The notes under the pieces were generated by a model, which saw nothing but the letters and a program-made list of their open reading frames with translations, was not told where the DNA came from and made no database searches. The translations under genes and the position numbers were made by a program. From positions 62,001-126,000 of the forward strand of contig JAANDG010000203.1 of assembly GCA_036852015.1 (NCBI GenBank): DNA of 64,000 nt, written 5' to 3'. Of this stretch, positions 1-12,511 are shown piece by piece; position 1 is the first letter of the stretch; the number at the start of each line of letters is the position of its first letter. The DNA comes from Pelodera strongyloides (taxonomy: Eukaryota; Nematoda; Chromadorea; Rhabditida; Rhabditidae).

Positions 1-41
1 TTCCGGTGCATGAGTTTCTAGTCTAACGATGCAAACTTTAG

Positions 42-1598
42 CTTACTTCCCCTTCTTTGGAAGAGTTCATTGCCTTGGAGCGGATGGAGAGTTCTGAGGC
101 TTTGGAAGTAAGACTTTTTTAAATAATACTAGCCCGTATTCTCGGGTCGACGCAAACATTCCGTTTGGGAAATCCTTTGTATGCAAATTTCTCGACTATC
201 TAGACTAGCTGGAGGAAAAATTTGCATACGAATGAGCTCCCAAACGGAACGTTCCCGTCGACCCGAGTACGGGCTATATTATGACAATATCAACTCACAA
301 TAGTTTACCATAGCAGTAACTAAGAAAGTCATGAGACCTATTGTCGATCTGAAATAAAAGAAAACATAATATTGTATTCCAGTTGTGTGCTAATCAGAAT
401 AGTGTGTACCATTTTTTGTTGGAATGAAAATAAAACAAAACAGTGTTTATCAAATAAAGTATTACTTCAGCTTCTTCCCGAGAAAAAGTCATCATTGGAG
501 GAATTTATTGCGATGGAGACATCACTAAATAAGGAGGTATGACCTCTGCACTATCTCTGCTTCAAAGCGAATCTTCTGCCCTATCGTCGCGCGAAACATT
601 TTTGAGCCGCGTCAGACAGCGCGGTGACAAACCTGCCAAAAATTTGCCGCATGTCCGCCATTGGAATTCAATGCCTTGCTGAGCACTTGTGGCGCACCAC
701 ATAGCGGCATCCCCAACTGCCACGCAGTTATTTTCAAGTTTTTAAATCAGAACAGAATCTATTCCAGGATATTAAGATTCATAGACAGTTTCTTATTTAG
801 AAGGACGAGCTGAACGATAGTGCGGACTCTGAGGATATGAATACTGAGGACATTGTCTCTGACACACCCTCATCCACACTACTCCCGACTATATCCGAAG
901 AAGTGATTAGGTACTGTAGTTTAGAGAAACTCAACTCTTGTCGTTATATATCTTTTAGACAATAGGTGTGCTTGAAAACAGCAACTATACATGGACACAG
1001 ATGCCACGTATAATCTTGCGACAGTGTGTTATTCTACTATGTAAGTTTTTTTTGAGTCTAACGAAAATCCATTTCGCGACCGGTCACCGCCCGGTCGGAT
1101 ACCACAACCATGATACCATCCCTTTAATTTCAGGGCCGGGTTGATGGACGATGTGCACGGTTGTGATCGACCATTTGTACAATGTGAAACACCAATTAGA
1201 TGTGATGAAAATTTAGCATCTCATAAAGAAGAGAAAATAGAGGTCAGAGCTTGTGTAGAATACGAAATGTAGGAGGATAGTCGCAAAGTAGAAAGGAAAA
1301 CTTGTGTCTTTCATACATTATGCTGATAGTTGATAGTACAGTAAAGTTGAGTAAAGGAGTGTTGGACACGTCACATACACGTAGATAGATGCTAAAACAT
1401 TAGATGCTATGGTTGTATCTGATTGTACAAGCTTATGAAACTAAAGCTGGTTTGCAACACCGCAAACAAGCGGCCAAGCATACTAAACTTCAATTTACAT
1501 CCATACACACGCGTGCACTCACGCACTCACGCACTCACACATGCATGCACGCACGCACACACACTCACACATCACCAATTCTCAGATAAATAAATAAC

Positions 1599-1648
<50 letters not shown>

Positions 1649-2340
1649 CTCGTTTAGAAGGAAGCAAGTGATGTCCCGCCGGCTGAAGAAGATCCAACAT
1701 ATGTTGATCGCATAAACCGTCACGATGCATTTGCTCTTCACTTACTGGTGCTCACCATGAATAAGATGCACAGGAAAAGGGTAAATGTAAACCAAAAATT
1801 GTGTGTCTTTTCGTACGGCAGTGGGACGGGTTGTTCTACGGTAACCCGATCAGAGTTGGTATGGTAGTTTTTCTATCCACGGTTCAACGCGAAACTTGGA
1901 TGGTGCTTCGCCTTGCGCCTCGACGAGTCTTCGCCAGACGTTCTCGCGTGGTCTCTGAGCACCCTTTCGCAATTAGCGAAGATAAGGTGACTTCGCCGCG
2001 CCCAATGTTTATATATTTCTGCATCAGTTGTCACACTTTCGTAAAGTCGTCGCGCCTACAGTTTGACGCGCGAAATTTTCGCGCCAATGTTTCGCCGCGC
2101 AACACCCGAGTTTCCTCAATGTAGCCTGAACATACCGAAGCCGCGGTACCTCAGCGAAGCGGTCTACCGTAGTTGTAGGATAAAGCTTGAGGATCAAAAA
2201 AGGCTGAGATTTTGACAATTTATTTTCAGACATCGCCGCAGAGTGCATATCCTATGGAAATTCCACTCAGGGAACAAGTTCTATTGCGGAGAACGGCCGA
2301 GAACATTGTTCACATACTATGCCCTTCTTTTAAGGAATGA
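42..2340 (+). CDS. 3' part of an unrecognised acidic multi-exon protein
   Basis: I do not recognise this protein. A chain of exons with nematode-type splice sites runs from the window edge: 42-107, 471-536, 801-902, 959-1023 (or 1040), 1134-1242, 1658-1780 and 2230-2340, ending in TGA with AATAAA 23 nt later. The first two exons are both 66 nt, phase 0, and both encode an SLEEFIA(L/M)E segment, so they look like an exon duplication. The middle is acidic and Ser/Thr-rich (SADSEDMNTEDIVSD). The last exons encode a more structured tail (HDAFALHLLVLTMNKM..., ending ILCPSFKE). No signal peptide or membrane segment is visible. The 5' end lies outside the window. The joints around 903-1041 are weak: the strong GTAAG donor at 1041 breaks the frame, and only a poorer GTGTGT donor at 1024 keeps it open. 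A wrong exon or local decay is possible. Confidence 0.6.
130..276. mobile_element. MITE, family with TAGCCCGTA ends
   Basis: This near-perfect inverted repeat begins TAGCCCGTATTCTCGGGTCGACG and ends with the mirrored TCGACCCGAGTACGGGCTA. The inner arms carry TTTGCATACGA or its mirror, and TA lies at both edges. It sits in the intron between the two duplicated 66-nt exons. A shortened copy is at 41241-41348. It has no coding capacity, so it is a non-autonomous DNA element. Confidence 0.85.
1601..1648. repeat. (TA)n microsatellite
   Basis: About 24 TA units lie just before the acceptor of the 1658-1780 exon. A (CA)n-like stretch lies at 1499-1575 in the same intron. Confidence 0.95.
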
Positions 2341-2362
2341 TCGTTGTTTATTGTTTTTGTAT

Positions 2363-2368
2363 AATAAA
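2363..2368 (+). terminator. poly(A) signal of the 42-2340 gene
   Basis: AATAAA lies 23 nt after the TGA stop of the upstream gene, which supports that stop as the true end of the coding sequence. Confidence 0.6.
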
Positions 2369-2589
2369 GAATATTTTTTAACCTTTTACATTGTATGATG
2401 GTTCTCTCAAAGAACAACTGACGTACCGTACAAGAACCAAAGAAGGAGGCGTGACCGCGCCCATGTTTATTGGAAGTTACGAGGCGTGCGTTTGCTACCG
2501 TAAAATCGGTCACCTGTTTTTCTGTGCGTCAGCGGTGCTTACCACGGAAAAAATCGAATTTAAAAAGAATCCGGTGCCTGTTAATACGG

Positions 2590-2893
2590 GAGGGTTCGAA
2601 ACGTGGCCCGCGGCCGAGCGGCCTGCGGCCCGCGGCCCGCGGCCTGCGGCCTGCGGCCTGTGGCTCGTCGTGCACTGTAGCCTCGCGGTCAGCATATCGG
2701 CATCGGTTGACTGTCGTACTGTATTTGACGTCTTTTTTCATTTGAAAACTAGTAAATGCTATACTTATTATATAAAAGAGTAACTGCAGCGTAATTTGCA
2801 TACCGATGTTCGTTACGGAAATGCAAATTTTCGACAATTGTTCCGCGTGTTCGGGTATAAAAAGAGTGTCGCAGCTCAATATCGAAGTATGCA
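2590..2893 (+). repeat. Left arm of a ~300-bp inverted repeat
   Basis: The arm runs from GAGGGTTCGAAACG through a GC-rich GCGGCCTGCGGCC block (2615-2660) to GATATTGAGCTGCGAC read on the minus strand. Its reverse complement recurs at 5276-5578 with high identity, including the GC-rich block. Such long arms facing each other over ~2.4 kb fit terminal inverted repeats of a DNA transposon. No transposase ORF remains between them. Confidence 0.85.
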
Positions 2894-3055
2894 TATACAC
2901 TATATAATAAGATTTGCGCGACAATATAACCTCCACTTTTTTTTTACAACGCTAGGGTTTTTGTGGTTGTGTGGGATGTGAGAATGTGGGAACAGGTCGT
3001 GAGGTCTTGTTTTGGCCAGCTTACTCTCTACAATGAACAAAACGGCCCAAGAGAA

Positions 3056-3500
3056 CAGAGAGGCCCACGAGAAAAAAGCTTTCCTCAATTTACTTGCACA
3101 TAATGTCCGGAATTTCAGAAATATTACTGTGAAAACCGCATTTCTTTGCACCTAGAACTCACAGAGTTATTCCCCGGCAAACAGTTCGGCCAGCTACAGT
3201 CTACAGTAGTCAGTATCAATTTTTGCGCTTTTAGGGCACTAAAGTATTGGAAACGCCTTTTTATATTCGTAGCAATGATCTTTATTCGTTTAACCATTAA
3301 GAAGAGAAAGAGTGCTAATGGATGGATATAAACCGTAAAAACGTTTCTGACTACGGTACCTGGCCGAACTGTTTGCCGGGGAATAACTCCGCGAGTTCTA
3401 GTTGCAAAGAAATACGGTTTTCACAATAATATTTCTGAAATTCCGGACATTCTGTGCAAGTAAATTAAGAAAATCTTTTTTCTCGTGGGCCTCCCCCTTT
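3056..3500. mobile_element. MITE with ~140-bp inverted arms
   Basis: The left arm (GGCCCACGAGAAAAAAG... to CCCCGGCAAACAGTTCGGCCAG) is mirrored at 3362-3500 (CTGGCCGAACTGTTTGCCGGGG... to TCTCGTGGGCC). About 160 bp of unrelated AT-rich sequence separates the arms. It is nested inside the space between the two larger inverted arms at 2.6 and 5.3 kb. Confidence 0.8.
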
Positions 3501-4804
3501 AATCAATGCAGCTAAGCTCCACTGGTATTTTTACCAACGCAAGGCACATTGTCCATGCTTATAACTAAAAAACAAGAGAGAAATTTTGAAGGTTGGTGAA
3601 TGGATGCAGCTCGATGTGTTTGGTCTGTATGATAACTATCAAGTGGAGCAAATTACTTGCGTGAAGTTTGCTTTTATTTTGTTCAGCTGTTCTCGGCCAT
3701 GTAAAAAAGTCAGGCTTAATCTTGCGCGCAGCCTATTGAAGTCAATGCATACAAAAAGTTGACATAATCTCTTGTTTTTAATGCAGTGTGGGACTTTGGG
3801 TAATAAATCTTCAAATCTGCAGGAAATGGGGTTCAGGAAGGTTGAATAAAATAAAATATCCCTTCGGCTACGCATTCGCTCTTACTCATACCGTTAAAGA
3901 AACCCTGAGCCTGAGAAAAGTTAGTTCTCGACCGTACGATGTTTTTTTGTAAATATGTCCCTACATTTGCATTCTCCCTCATGTAACAAAACCACAGAAT
4001 AGTCTTGAGAGTTCGCCGTTTTCATAAGCCGGGAAAACATCATTCTCCTCTTTTCCGCAACCGCGCAGCACACCGCATACCCAACCTCTTTCGCGGAATG
4101 TGTTGCAATTGGCACGCGGTTGCTGTGCGGTGCGGCCGACTGCACACGAACCCAGAGCCGGCTCGGCTACATATCCTCACAGACAACACACAGTGCTGCT
4201 GGGTGCCAACTCCCGCGGCAGGCTACGAATGCACGCCAATTAGCCTAACTGGATGCGCTGGCGCTGCGCACCACAGAACGTAGTTTATGATGCACAAATG
4301 CACGACTTATTTTTCTCCGTTTTGTGGTGCGCACCCATCGAATCGTTTGCCGCTTTTGTGTGCCGCGCACACTAACAGTCGAAAGAATTGTGCCGTATAC
4401 AACTTTTTGCAAACCTGAATTTAAACTTAACGTTACGCCTTTGTTTGCCCCTACATTTTTCCTTGGTAACCACAAATGTTGAGGACCGTCTCCTCCAAGA
4501 GAAGAGACACCAAGGGTTCAGGGTTCTCAACGAATATTCCTAGCAACGTGAAGCTTCACGCCATTGCCGCGCACCACAAAAGGATCCACGTGGTCACCGC
4601 GCACCCCCTCTATTATTCGCCGCGAATGCTCCATCATTGGGTAATCGTAACATTCTTAACCTTACTACCCTAACACTTTACCCCATTCTGAAGAATAATA
4701 CTCCTGTCATGTTCAATTAACATGGCTACCGAAATTCCTCATTCCAGGGCAGCCAGATGAAAGGAAAAAATAACGTCGCTACACCAATACCATAGGTAAA
4801 GAAA

Positions 4805-5207
4805 AACTCGATTTTTATTAGATGCGAGAAGATTTATAAAACAATATGCAGCCAGTAAAAAGCCACATAAAGGCGAACTCAGGGAGAGAAATCAATGAAA
4901 ATGGGTTTTGGTAAATGACCGTCGCCGGCGCATATAGCATATATGCAATTGCCAGGGGTACTTGGAGAGTGAACAGCCTGCAGTGTTACAACTGGCGTGT
5001 GGTTTATCACTGTAGGGTATTTATTATGAAACTCTATACGGGCAATTATAAACTACGGTATACTAGTAAAACTCATACACAGGGATTTCTCTCCCTGAGT
5101 TCGTTCTACCGTACTTTGGTGTTGGAATCATAGTTTTCTTCACATATTTGAATATTTAATGAAAAGCGAATAAAAAATGCGAAATTGTAGTGACTGTGAT
5201 CCTAAGG
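4805..5207. repeat. Dispersed repeat, copy 1 (second copy at 44 kb)
   Basis: About 400 bp, from the CGATTTTTATTAGATGC start to GTAGTGACTGYGATCC, recurs in the same orientation at 44180-44577 with many scattered differences. I see no coding potential and no clear terminal repeats. It lies just outside the right arm of the long inverted repeat. Confidence 0.85.
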
Positions 5208-5275
5208 GAAAGATACAGTAAAACTGGGTAAACTGGGTATTCTCAAACTGGGTAAACTGGGTATTCTCGACAGTC

Positions 5276-5578
5276 ATGCATACTTCGATATTGAGCTGCG
5301 ACATTCTTTTTATACCCGAAAACGAGGAACAATTTTCGAAAATTTGCATTTCCGTAACGAACATCGGTATGCAAATTACGCTACAGTTACTATTTTATAT
5401 AATAAGTACGGCATTTACTAGTTTTCAAATAAAAAAAGATTGCGTGTGTCAAGTTAACTTGACGTCAAATACAGTACGACAGTCAACCACTGCTGACCGC
5501 AAGGCTACAGTGCACGACGAGCCACAGGCCGCAGGCCGCAGGCCGCAGGCCGCTCGGCCGCGGGCCCCGTTTCGAACC
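5276..5578 (-). repeat. Right arm of the ~300-bp inverted repeat
   Basis: This is the reverse complement of 2590-2893. The outermost ~13 bases differ: the left side carries CTGTTAATACGGG and the right arm, read inward, CGTATTAACAGGG. Homology therefore starts at GAGGGTTCG. Confidence 0.85.
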
Positions 5579-6237
5579 CTCCCTGTTAATACGTCATTTT
5601 GGTGCATATCGTAGTCTTCACGGGCCACATTTTTTTTCGTGGTGGTGCCGAACATTTCATTTTGTTTGCAAGTGATAATTTTTGTTTTTCTGCTTTGTTT
5701 TGATGTTTTGACCCGAAATCCTTCGTCTAAAATCATTCACTTACCTCTTTTGATAGCTCACCGTTATGAAAAGTTCCTGGCTTGGTTCATCTGGCCTGCC
5801 GATCTCTCTTTTCTATTGAGAATTCGTGTTTTATTTTTATACGGACTTGTCATTGCTTCATGCCCTCTTTCGTATTCAGTCCTCTTTGTTCTCCGTACTC
5901 TTGTGGTTATTTCACTTAGCGTGTAACATATTCTCTCTGTGTTTCAGGTGTTCGACATCTCTGGACGAAACTGTTCGATTGCGTTGGATACGGGTTTCCA
6001 ATCGGTGATTCTTTGTTCATCCCCTTGATCGTGGTCACCGCTTGAAGTTTAATGCTGTCTGGTGCGTTTGATACATTTTTTTGGGTATATTTACTATGTT
6101 TTAGTTAGTTGTAATTCTACATCAAACCGGTACGGGTACGGTAAACTAAGTAAACTTTTGGATGATCCTTTTGGGGTTTTGTATCTTGTTCGTTAACGCA
6201 ATTAAGCTGAGATCAACCCACGAACAAACTTCCATAC

Positions 6238-6243
6238 TTACAG
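6238..6243 (+). promoter_or_regulatory. cdk-12: Likely trans-splice acceptor of cdk-12
   Basis: TTACAG ends 7 nt before the ATG, with no in-frame coding exon visible upstream. In nematodes this arrangement is typical of a spliced-leader addition site. It could instead be the acceptor of a 5'-UTR intron. Confidence 0.5.
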
Positions 6244-6250
6244 AACAGAA

Positions 6251-9200
6251 ATGTCCAAATCAAGTGATCGTGTAAGCGGATCGAATGAAAACGGAAAGGA
6301 TGACAAGTCGAGAAGGTTGGTTCCCGTTTGCAATCAACTTTTATCGTTAACATTTACCCAAAGCTTCCGTTATTCATGCCAGTCCACGTCATTTAAAGGT
6401 GTATCCTTTAATATAGATGGGTCATGCAAACGTCGTATAGACTACATTAGCATGTCCGAGTTGGTCTCGTCCAAACACCTAAACACACTTTCTGTCCTTC
6501 ATTCTCTTCCTCATCTATTACCATTCTAGGCATGACGTTGTGAGCGACTCCTCAGGTGAATACGAGAATGGTCGATGTGAGTTTATCTTTTATTTGTTTC
6601 AATTAGCTGTCGTAGTTGCAAATGTTCATAACCAAAACTCTAACGATTGCAAGTGCTGAAGTTTGGATCAATATGCATTGTTGTGGGTGGAGGAAGTATT
6701 GTTGTATACTTTATACTCTCAATTGCTAATAAAATTTTAGGAGAAATTTAAGTTTTTCCGCATGTTTTAGCAGAAGCGAGAATCAGAACGTCAAAGAAGA
6801 GGAAACGAGAGCGATCCGATTCACGCACGCCTCCGTGAGTCTTATATTCGCTTTATTGGTATTCTCAAAACGTTGTATTAATTATCGTATCAGAAACTAT
6901 ATTACGAGGAACGTGTGAAGAAGATGAGGCTTCACACTTGAGCACATTATCGGACATTCCTCACTCAACGTTTTGTGGCGAGCTTAGAAATTTGAGGAGA
7001 GTCCTTTCGTCGAGTGATGGCTCCTGAGTTACTAGAAATTTATTTAGTATGTAATATAAATCTTTGGGGTGCTTTGCCGCCCCTGATTATTGTATAACTC
7101 TTTGAGGTGCTTGGTCGCCCCTAATTATCCTCGTATAAATTTTAGTAGTCGTTTTTCAGTCACGCCCGACGCTCTCGCTCCAGAAGTCGTCCGCGAGGCA
7201 AAGATAAGAGGAGAGGAAGAGATGACAGAGGAGACAGACACAGGAAGAGCGAGAAACGGGCGAGGTACTACATCCTTTTCGAATTTTAACGTTTTTTATG
7301 CCGTTATGTTGTATTTGTATCTTTACTTTTGGTTCAGCATATTACGGACGCGAATATTTGAATATTTATTAGACTCGTTAAAAGAGCGCAACGCCCTGAG
7401 AGACGAATATTACTAAGGATGTTATGCTTTTTTTTTTGATTTGGTATTTGGTGTTATATAGAAAACGAATTCGTTTAATTTATTCAAGTTCCCGTCGCGA
7501 TCGTTCACGCACTCCTGAGCGTCGGCCAAAGAAGAAATCGCGTAGGAGACACAGTGTCACTTCGTCGAGTACAACGGGTAGTGACGACAATATTGACACG
7601 TAAGTTGTGTAGACTTGTACTTTTAAGCTGTATAACAGCCGGTTTTGAAACGTAAGATGAACCCGACACTTTCTTAGATACGGACGCAGACAAGACAACT
7701 TCGAATTCGTGATTGAGTTTTCCAGGCTGAAGCAGTCGACCACTCTATTTGGGGAAATCAAGAAACACCACGGTGATAAGATTGAAGAGCGAAAAAGGAA
7801 AAAAAATAAAAAATCACGGAGGCGGTATGTTTATTTGAGTATTAATTCTCGTTTCTTTATTATTTCTAAATATGAAACTTCATATTCTAGCTTTGATTTT
7901 GTTAGAGTAAGTGTATAGAGGGCCGAATTGAGTCCGGTATAAGAGGTCGTCTCTTGAAGAAAGTGATAAAAGAAATAATCTGTGCGACTCCGATATCGTA
8001 CGGTTTGTTTTTAACTATGTTTTTTTTTCTGCAGGCGACATACCTCCTCGTCTTCAAGCAGTAGTGATGATGATGCTGTGAGTTCTTTTTATTTATTTTT
8101 GCTTGGTTTATGTTTTTTTTTGTCCTTTTTCAGTTGTTGTATGTTGTTGACATAGTTTGGATTTTGTTATTAAATTTGCCTGAACAATGCTAATTGGGTA
8201 CTAATTCGCTTCATTTGTAGGTGATACGATCACAAAAGTTACCAGTACCTGAAGGTGTACCTCCTCCTGTAAATGGACCATATGTAAGTTTGATTTTTTG
8301 ATTTTTTACATATTGCGTATATCTTTTTGACTAATCCCAAAATTTTTATGCTGTATCAGACATGTTGGTATTTATTGGGGGTTAGTTAGTTAAATATTAA
8401 TGCGAACCATATTATTATACTACCGGTTTTTGAAACGCATCGAATACACCAGCATTTGAGCATTGTCATGTAGCTTATGCAAATGAATATAAATTATAAT
8501 AAAAAAATCCAGCTAAATTCGAGCAACTTTGCATAAATACGTACGAATTCTGCTGTCCACGGTGCGTTTCAAAAACCGGCCGGTATTTCGCTTTAAATAT
8601 TTATTAACACATTAAAATGTGTGCATCTGTGCATCAATATGATGAAATATATTTAACAACAATTGAATAGTTATTACTGTGCATGGGCAATTCAAAGGCG
8701 GGCTGAACAAGTTGAGAAGAATAAGTAATTTTATTCTTTTCAGTATACAACCTTCTTCGCTCCTCCGGTGCCTCCACCACTTGTGCCAGGTATGCTAATG
8801 TTCCGGACTATTATTTATCAAGAAATGATGGTTACGCAATTAATTTGGCGTTTGGTTGAAACGGGAAAAGTGTAACCCTTTTTTATTCCTCATTTACAAG
8901 AATTTCTCAATTTTTTTTTAGGAAACGGAGTGGTTGGGTTTGCTGGTGTTTCGGCAATGCCGCCTCCTGGGCAGTTTCCGGGCTCCTTCTCTGCCGGTGT
9001 GCCTCCCTTACCACCCCCAATGGTTCCCCCGCCTCCCAGCATCCCTCTGCCCAGCATGCCCAGTGTATCGGGCACCCAATCAATGCCACCAGGAAGTTTA
9101 CCCATGACCCCAGTTCAACAGGTGGGCGTTTGGTTCTTTTTTACTTTATTTTCTTGACATATTCAAAATAAACATGGTTCCATTCAAAGTACAGTACATT

Positions 9201-12200
9201 TTACTATATGTTTTACATTTCGTCATGGCCGAACTATCTCATTGCATAGTATTCGCAGTATTGAAAATATAATTAAATAATAACCGAAATGTCTTTAAAT
9301 CTACTTTCAATATCTATATGTGGTGTGGTATGATAGGCAGGCTCAATATATCAGAAATTTTGCTGAGAAGAAAACTACAAGCGTTAGTGAAAGAAAAGAA
9401 AAGAAGATGGAAGTGAAAGATGAATGTTCGAAATGCTCCCATTTCAGCCGGGCGTTCCCAGCCCATCTCCCTCAATGTATCACACGCCGGCGGGAAGAAT
9501 GAACGCGTCTTTTGCCACCCCTCAGACCTCGCTGAATATTCCAACGCCCACCAGTGTTGTACAACAGACCAACATGTCTGGATATCAAGTTGTGAGTGTT
9601 GTGTTTTGTAACTGTTGATTTGAGGTTTACTCGGGAAAAATGGAAATTATTTCGGGTGTTTTTATGAATTCCATAGATTACTGTTTGAGTGTTTACGAGA
9701 ATGCAAGCCCAGATGGTCCTTTTAATAATATTTTATTACGTGCACATAAAATTCATGAGAAAAAAATATGCAGCGTGCATTTTTGTCGAGTAAAGCAACA
9801 GTATCACAAATATGAAGAAAGCGAAACGAATAAATAAAGGTACACATTATACAGAATTCAATCATAATTTAAGTTCTATGTACAAATGAATGTCTACTGT
9901 CTACTAACCATTTTAGTTGTTCTGGGCATAATGATCCTACTTGCTAGAGTCTAATCAGTGCTGTCGTTTCTCATTATTAGTCTGGTTTTCTTATTATCTG
10001 AGCTGAGATGCTGATATTCATTTATTTTGTTTAAACAATATCCAGAATATTTTATATTATATTCAGACTCCAACATCGAGTCGCATCATTTCGCTCCCTC
10101 TACCCAACCTGCCGCCTTCTCAGCTGCAACAGAATGCAGCGCAGGCACCGGCTCCCGTACCTCCTCCATCTCTATCGTTGTCAAAGACCAAATGGAACCG
10201 ACCAACGTGAGTCCTTTAGAGTTTTTTTTTTATTGAGGAGAGGGGTTCCTGTGGTGTAGAGAATTTACGGGAAGCAAATCCTTTAAAAAAATAGCGTTTT
10301 AAATCACTAGGCGAAAAAAATCGTTCTGGATTAAGTGATTATCAGAATCTGTGTTCATTTAATTGTAATTTGTTTCTCAGGATTCTTGGCTCGGTGAAGC
10401 GGCCAATGATCACCAATCAATGGGGCGCGGGTTTTGTGGAAAAGTATGACGTGAAGGACCAAGTGGGAGAGGGAACCTACGGGCAAGTGTACAAGGCGGT
10501 GGACAGGGCCACAGGTACGTGGGAAGTGGGAATGGTGGAGTTTGTAGCATAGCCTAGCCCGCCGACGGTGGTACGCTAAATTGAAGCTCGGCGCCCTCGG
10601 CGGTAGTACGCGAAATTTAGTAGAAACCTATGATAAATAGAGAGAATTTCGCGAACCACCTCCGGTCTCCGACTCACCGGCAAGGTATGTGGCTGTGTTA
10701 TGAGACTGCTTTTAAAGAGTGTTCGCCGTAAATCTAAATTTGTCATCTTGTTTAATCATGGGATGGAATTGTGCATTGGCTGCAACTGCTAATTTTTTTA
10801 AAGAAAATAATATCATAACGTTTATTTTGGGTCAGATAAATGTTTGCATTTATTAATCTTTGTTATGCGTAGAGGGTATTATTGTATCCATGTAAGTGTA
10901 AGCCATGTTGTTCAGGCGAGCGCGTGGCACTGAAGAAAGTCCGTTTGGAGAATGAAAAGGAGGGTTTCCCTATAACAGCCGTCCGAGAAATCAAGGTAGA
11001 GTTTATTTTGTTGTATTCATTTATCCATTCATGTCCGTATGCTTAATATTTTTTTGTTATCCCTATCTCCATTGTCAACTGTCATGTTATGGGTGGAACA
11101 TGATAGGTGGTGGTTGCATTTTTATGCAAGCTGTGAGTTGAAGCCTGAATCACGTCTTATGGACTTTGCTGCCTCTAGATTCTTCGGCAACTGGAGCACA
11201 AGAATGTCGTTCGATTACACGATATTGTTACGGATAAAGATCAGGCAGCGGATTTACGACACAACAAGGGTCAGCTAAATTTTTTTCAGGTTTAATTGTC
11301 TTTATAAGATGGTTCTGTTTTTTTTACTACTCATAGTGTAGTGTGATTTCTGGTTTCTAGTTTCTATTTCCCTCGCAGTGAGTTCGGCAGATCTCTAACT
11401 ATCCGGTGCCAAAGAGTTGTCAGCAGGCTATTGACGAACATGTAATGAATTCTACCCATTTGTCGTAATAATGTTGATGAAAAATAATATTTTTCTATAT
11501 TTTTAAGGTGCATTCTACTTGGTATTCGAGTATGTAGACCACGACTTGATGGGGCTGCTTGACTCACAAATGGCTGTTTTTAGCGAGATTCAGGTGGCTG
11601 GACTCTTCAAACAGTTGTTACAGGTTCGGGCTTTCCTAATACGATTAGTGGATAAAATAAGTTTAGAGAGGCAGTTACTTACAAACCGCTAGTAGAAAAA
11701 AAGCAGTATTTTACATAGTAGTTGAAACATTCTATTATAGACATGAATATGCAATAGGAAAAGCAGCACATGTGTTGAAAGTTGAAATAGTTTTTTTTAC
11801 TTCGTCATTATCGGTGTTAGTTGTTGTTTTATCAACTGTGATATGTTTGTTTCCAGGGCCTCGAATACGTGCACTCGAAAAACTTTATGCATCGTGATAT
11901 CAAATGTTCGAATATTTTATTGAACAACAGGTGGGTGTTTTCTTTTTAGGTTTTTTAAGCTATGCGAAGTGTATTTTGATTTCTTCTTCTGGAGTGTTTA
12001 GTTTTCTTTTTGACATTCAGCTTCTATAGCCTAAGCAAGGAGTGTTCTGCCTTTGGCGGTAGTCTTGGTCTTGAAAATTTAGCGTTTTTCCTTGGTGTTC
12101 ATTCGGGGGAGTTTCAGAGTGTATTTATTTTTAATTGATTCTTTCGGGTTATCATCTTAAACATGATCCCTTTTATTCTTTTTCTACCATAATTTTATCA

Positions 12201-12478
12201 ATTTTTATTTTCTCTATACATTTTGATACTGTTGTTCAGGGGTGAAATCAAGTTGGCGGACTTTGGACTAGCACGTATCTATCAACAAGAACAAGATAGA
12301 CCGTACACGAACAGAGTGATAACACTGTGGTACCGACCGCCCGAGCTCCTCCTTGGAGAAGAGAATTATAGCCCGTCGATTGATGTTTGGAGTGTTGGGT
12401 ATGTTATGTTACTGCACTTTTGCTTACTTTCATTTCATTTCATTTTCTTATTTTATTCATAGTTATCGCTCTTTTCTG

Positions 12479-12511
<33 letters not shown>

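Larger units (their letters stand above)
2369..6240. other. Repeat-filled intergenic region
   Basis: No supported gene lies between the first gene and cdk-12. The stretch holds the two arms of a long inverted repeat (2590-2893 and 5276-5578), a MITE with ~140-bp arms (3056-3500) and a 400-bp dispersed repeat (4805-5207). The last ~600 bases before the cdk-12 start may hold its promoter, but I see no defined motif there. Confidence 0.7.

Noticed and set aside
2600..2665. GC-rich block as a CpG promoter or coding Ala/Pro-rich exon
   Set aside because: The same block recurs in the inverted arm at 5520-5565, so it is part of the repeat.
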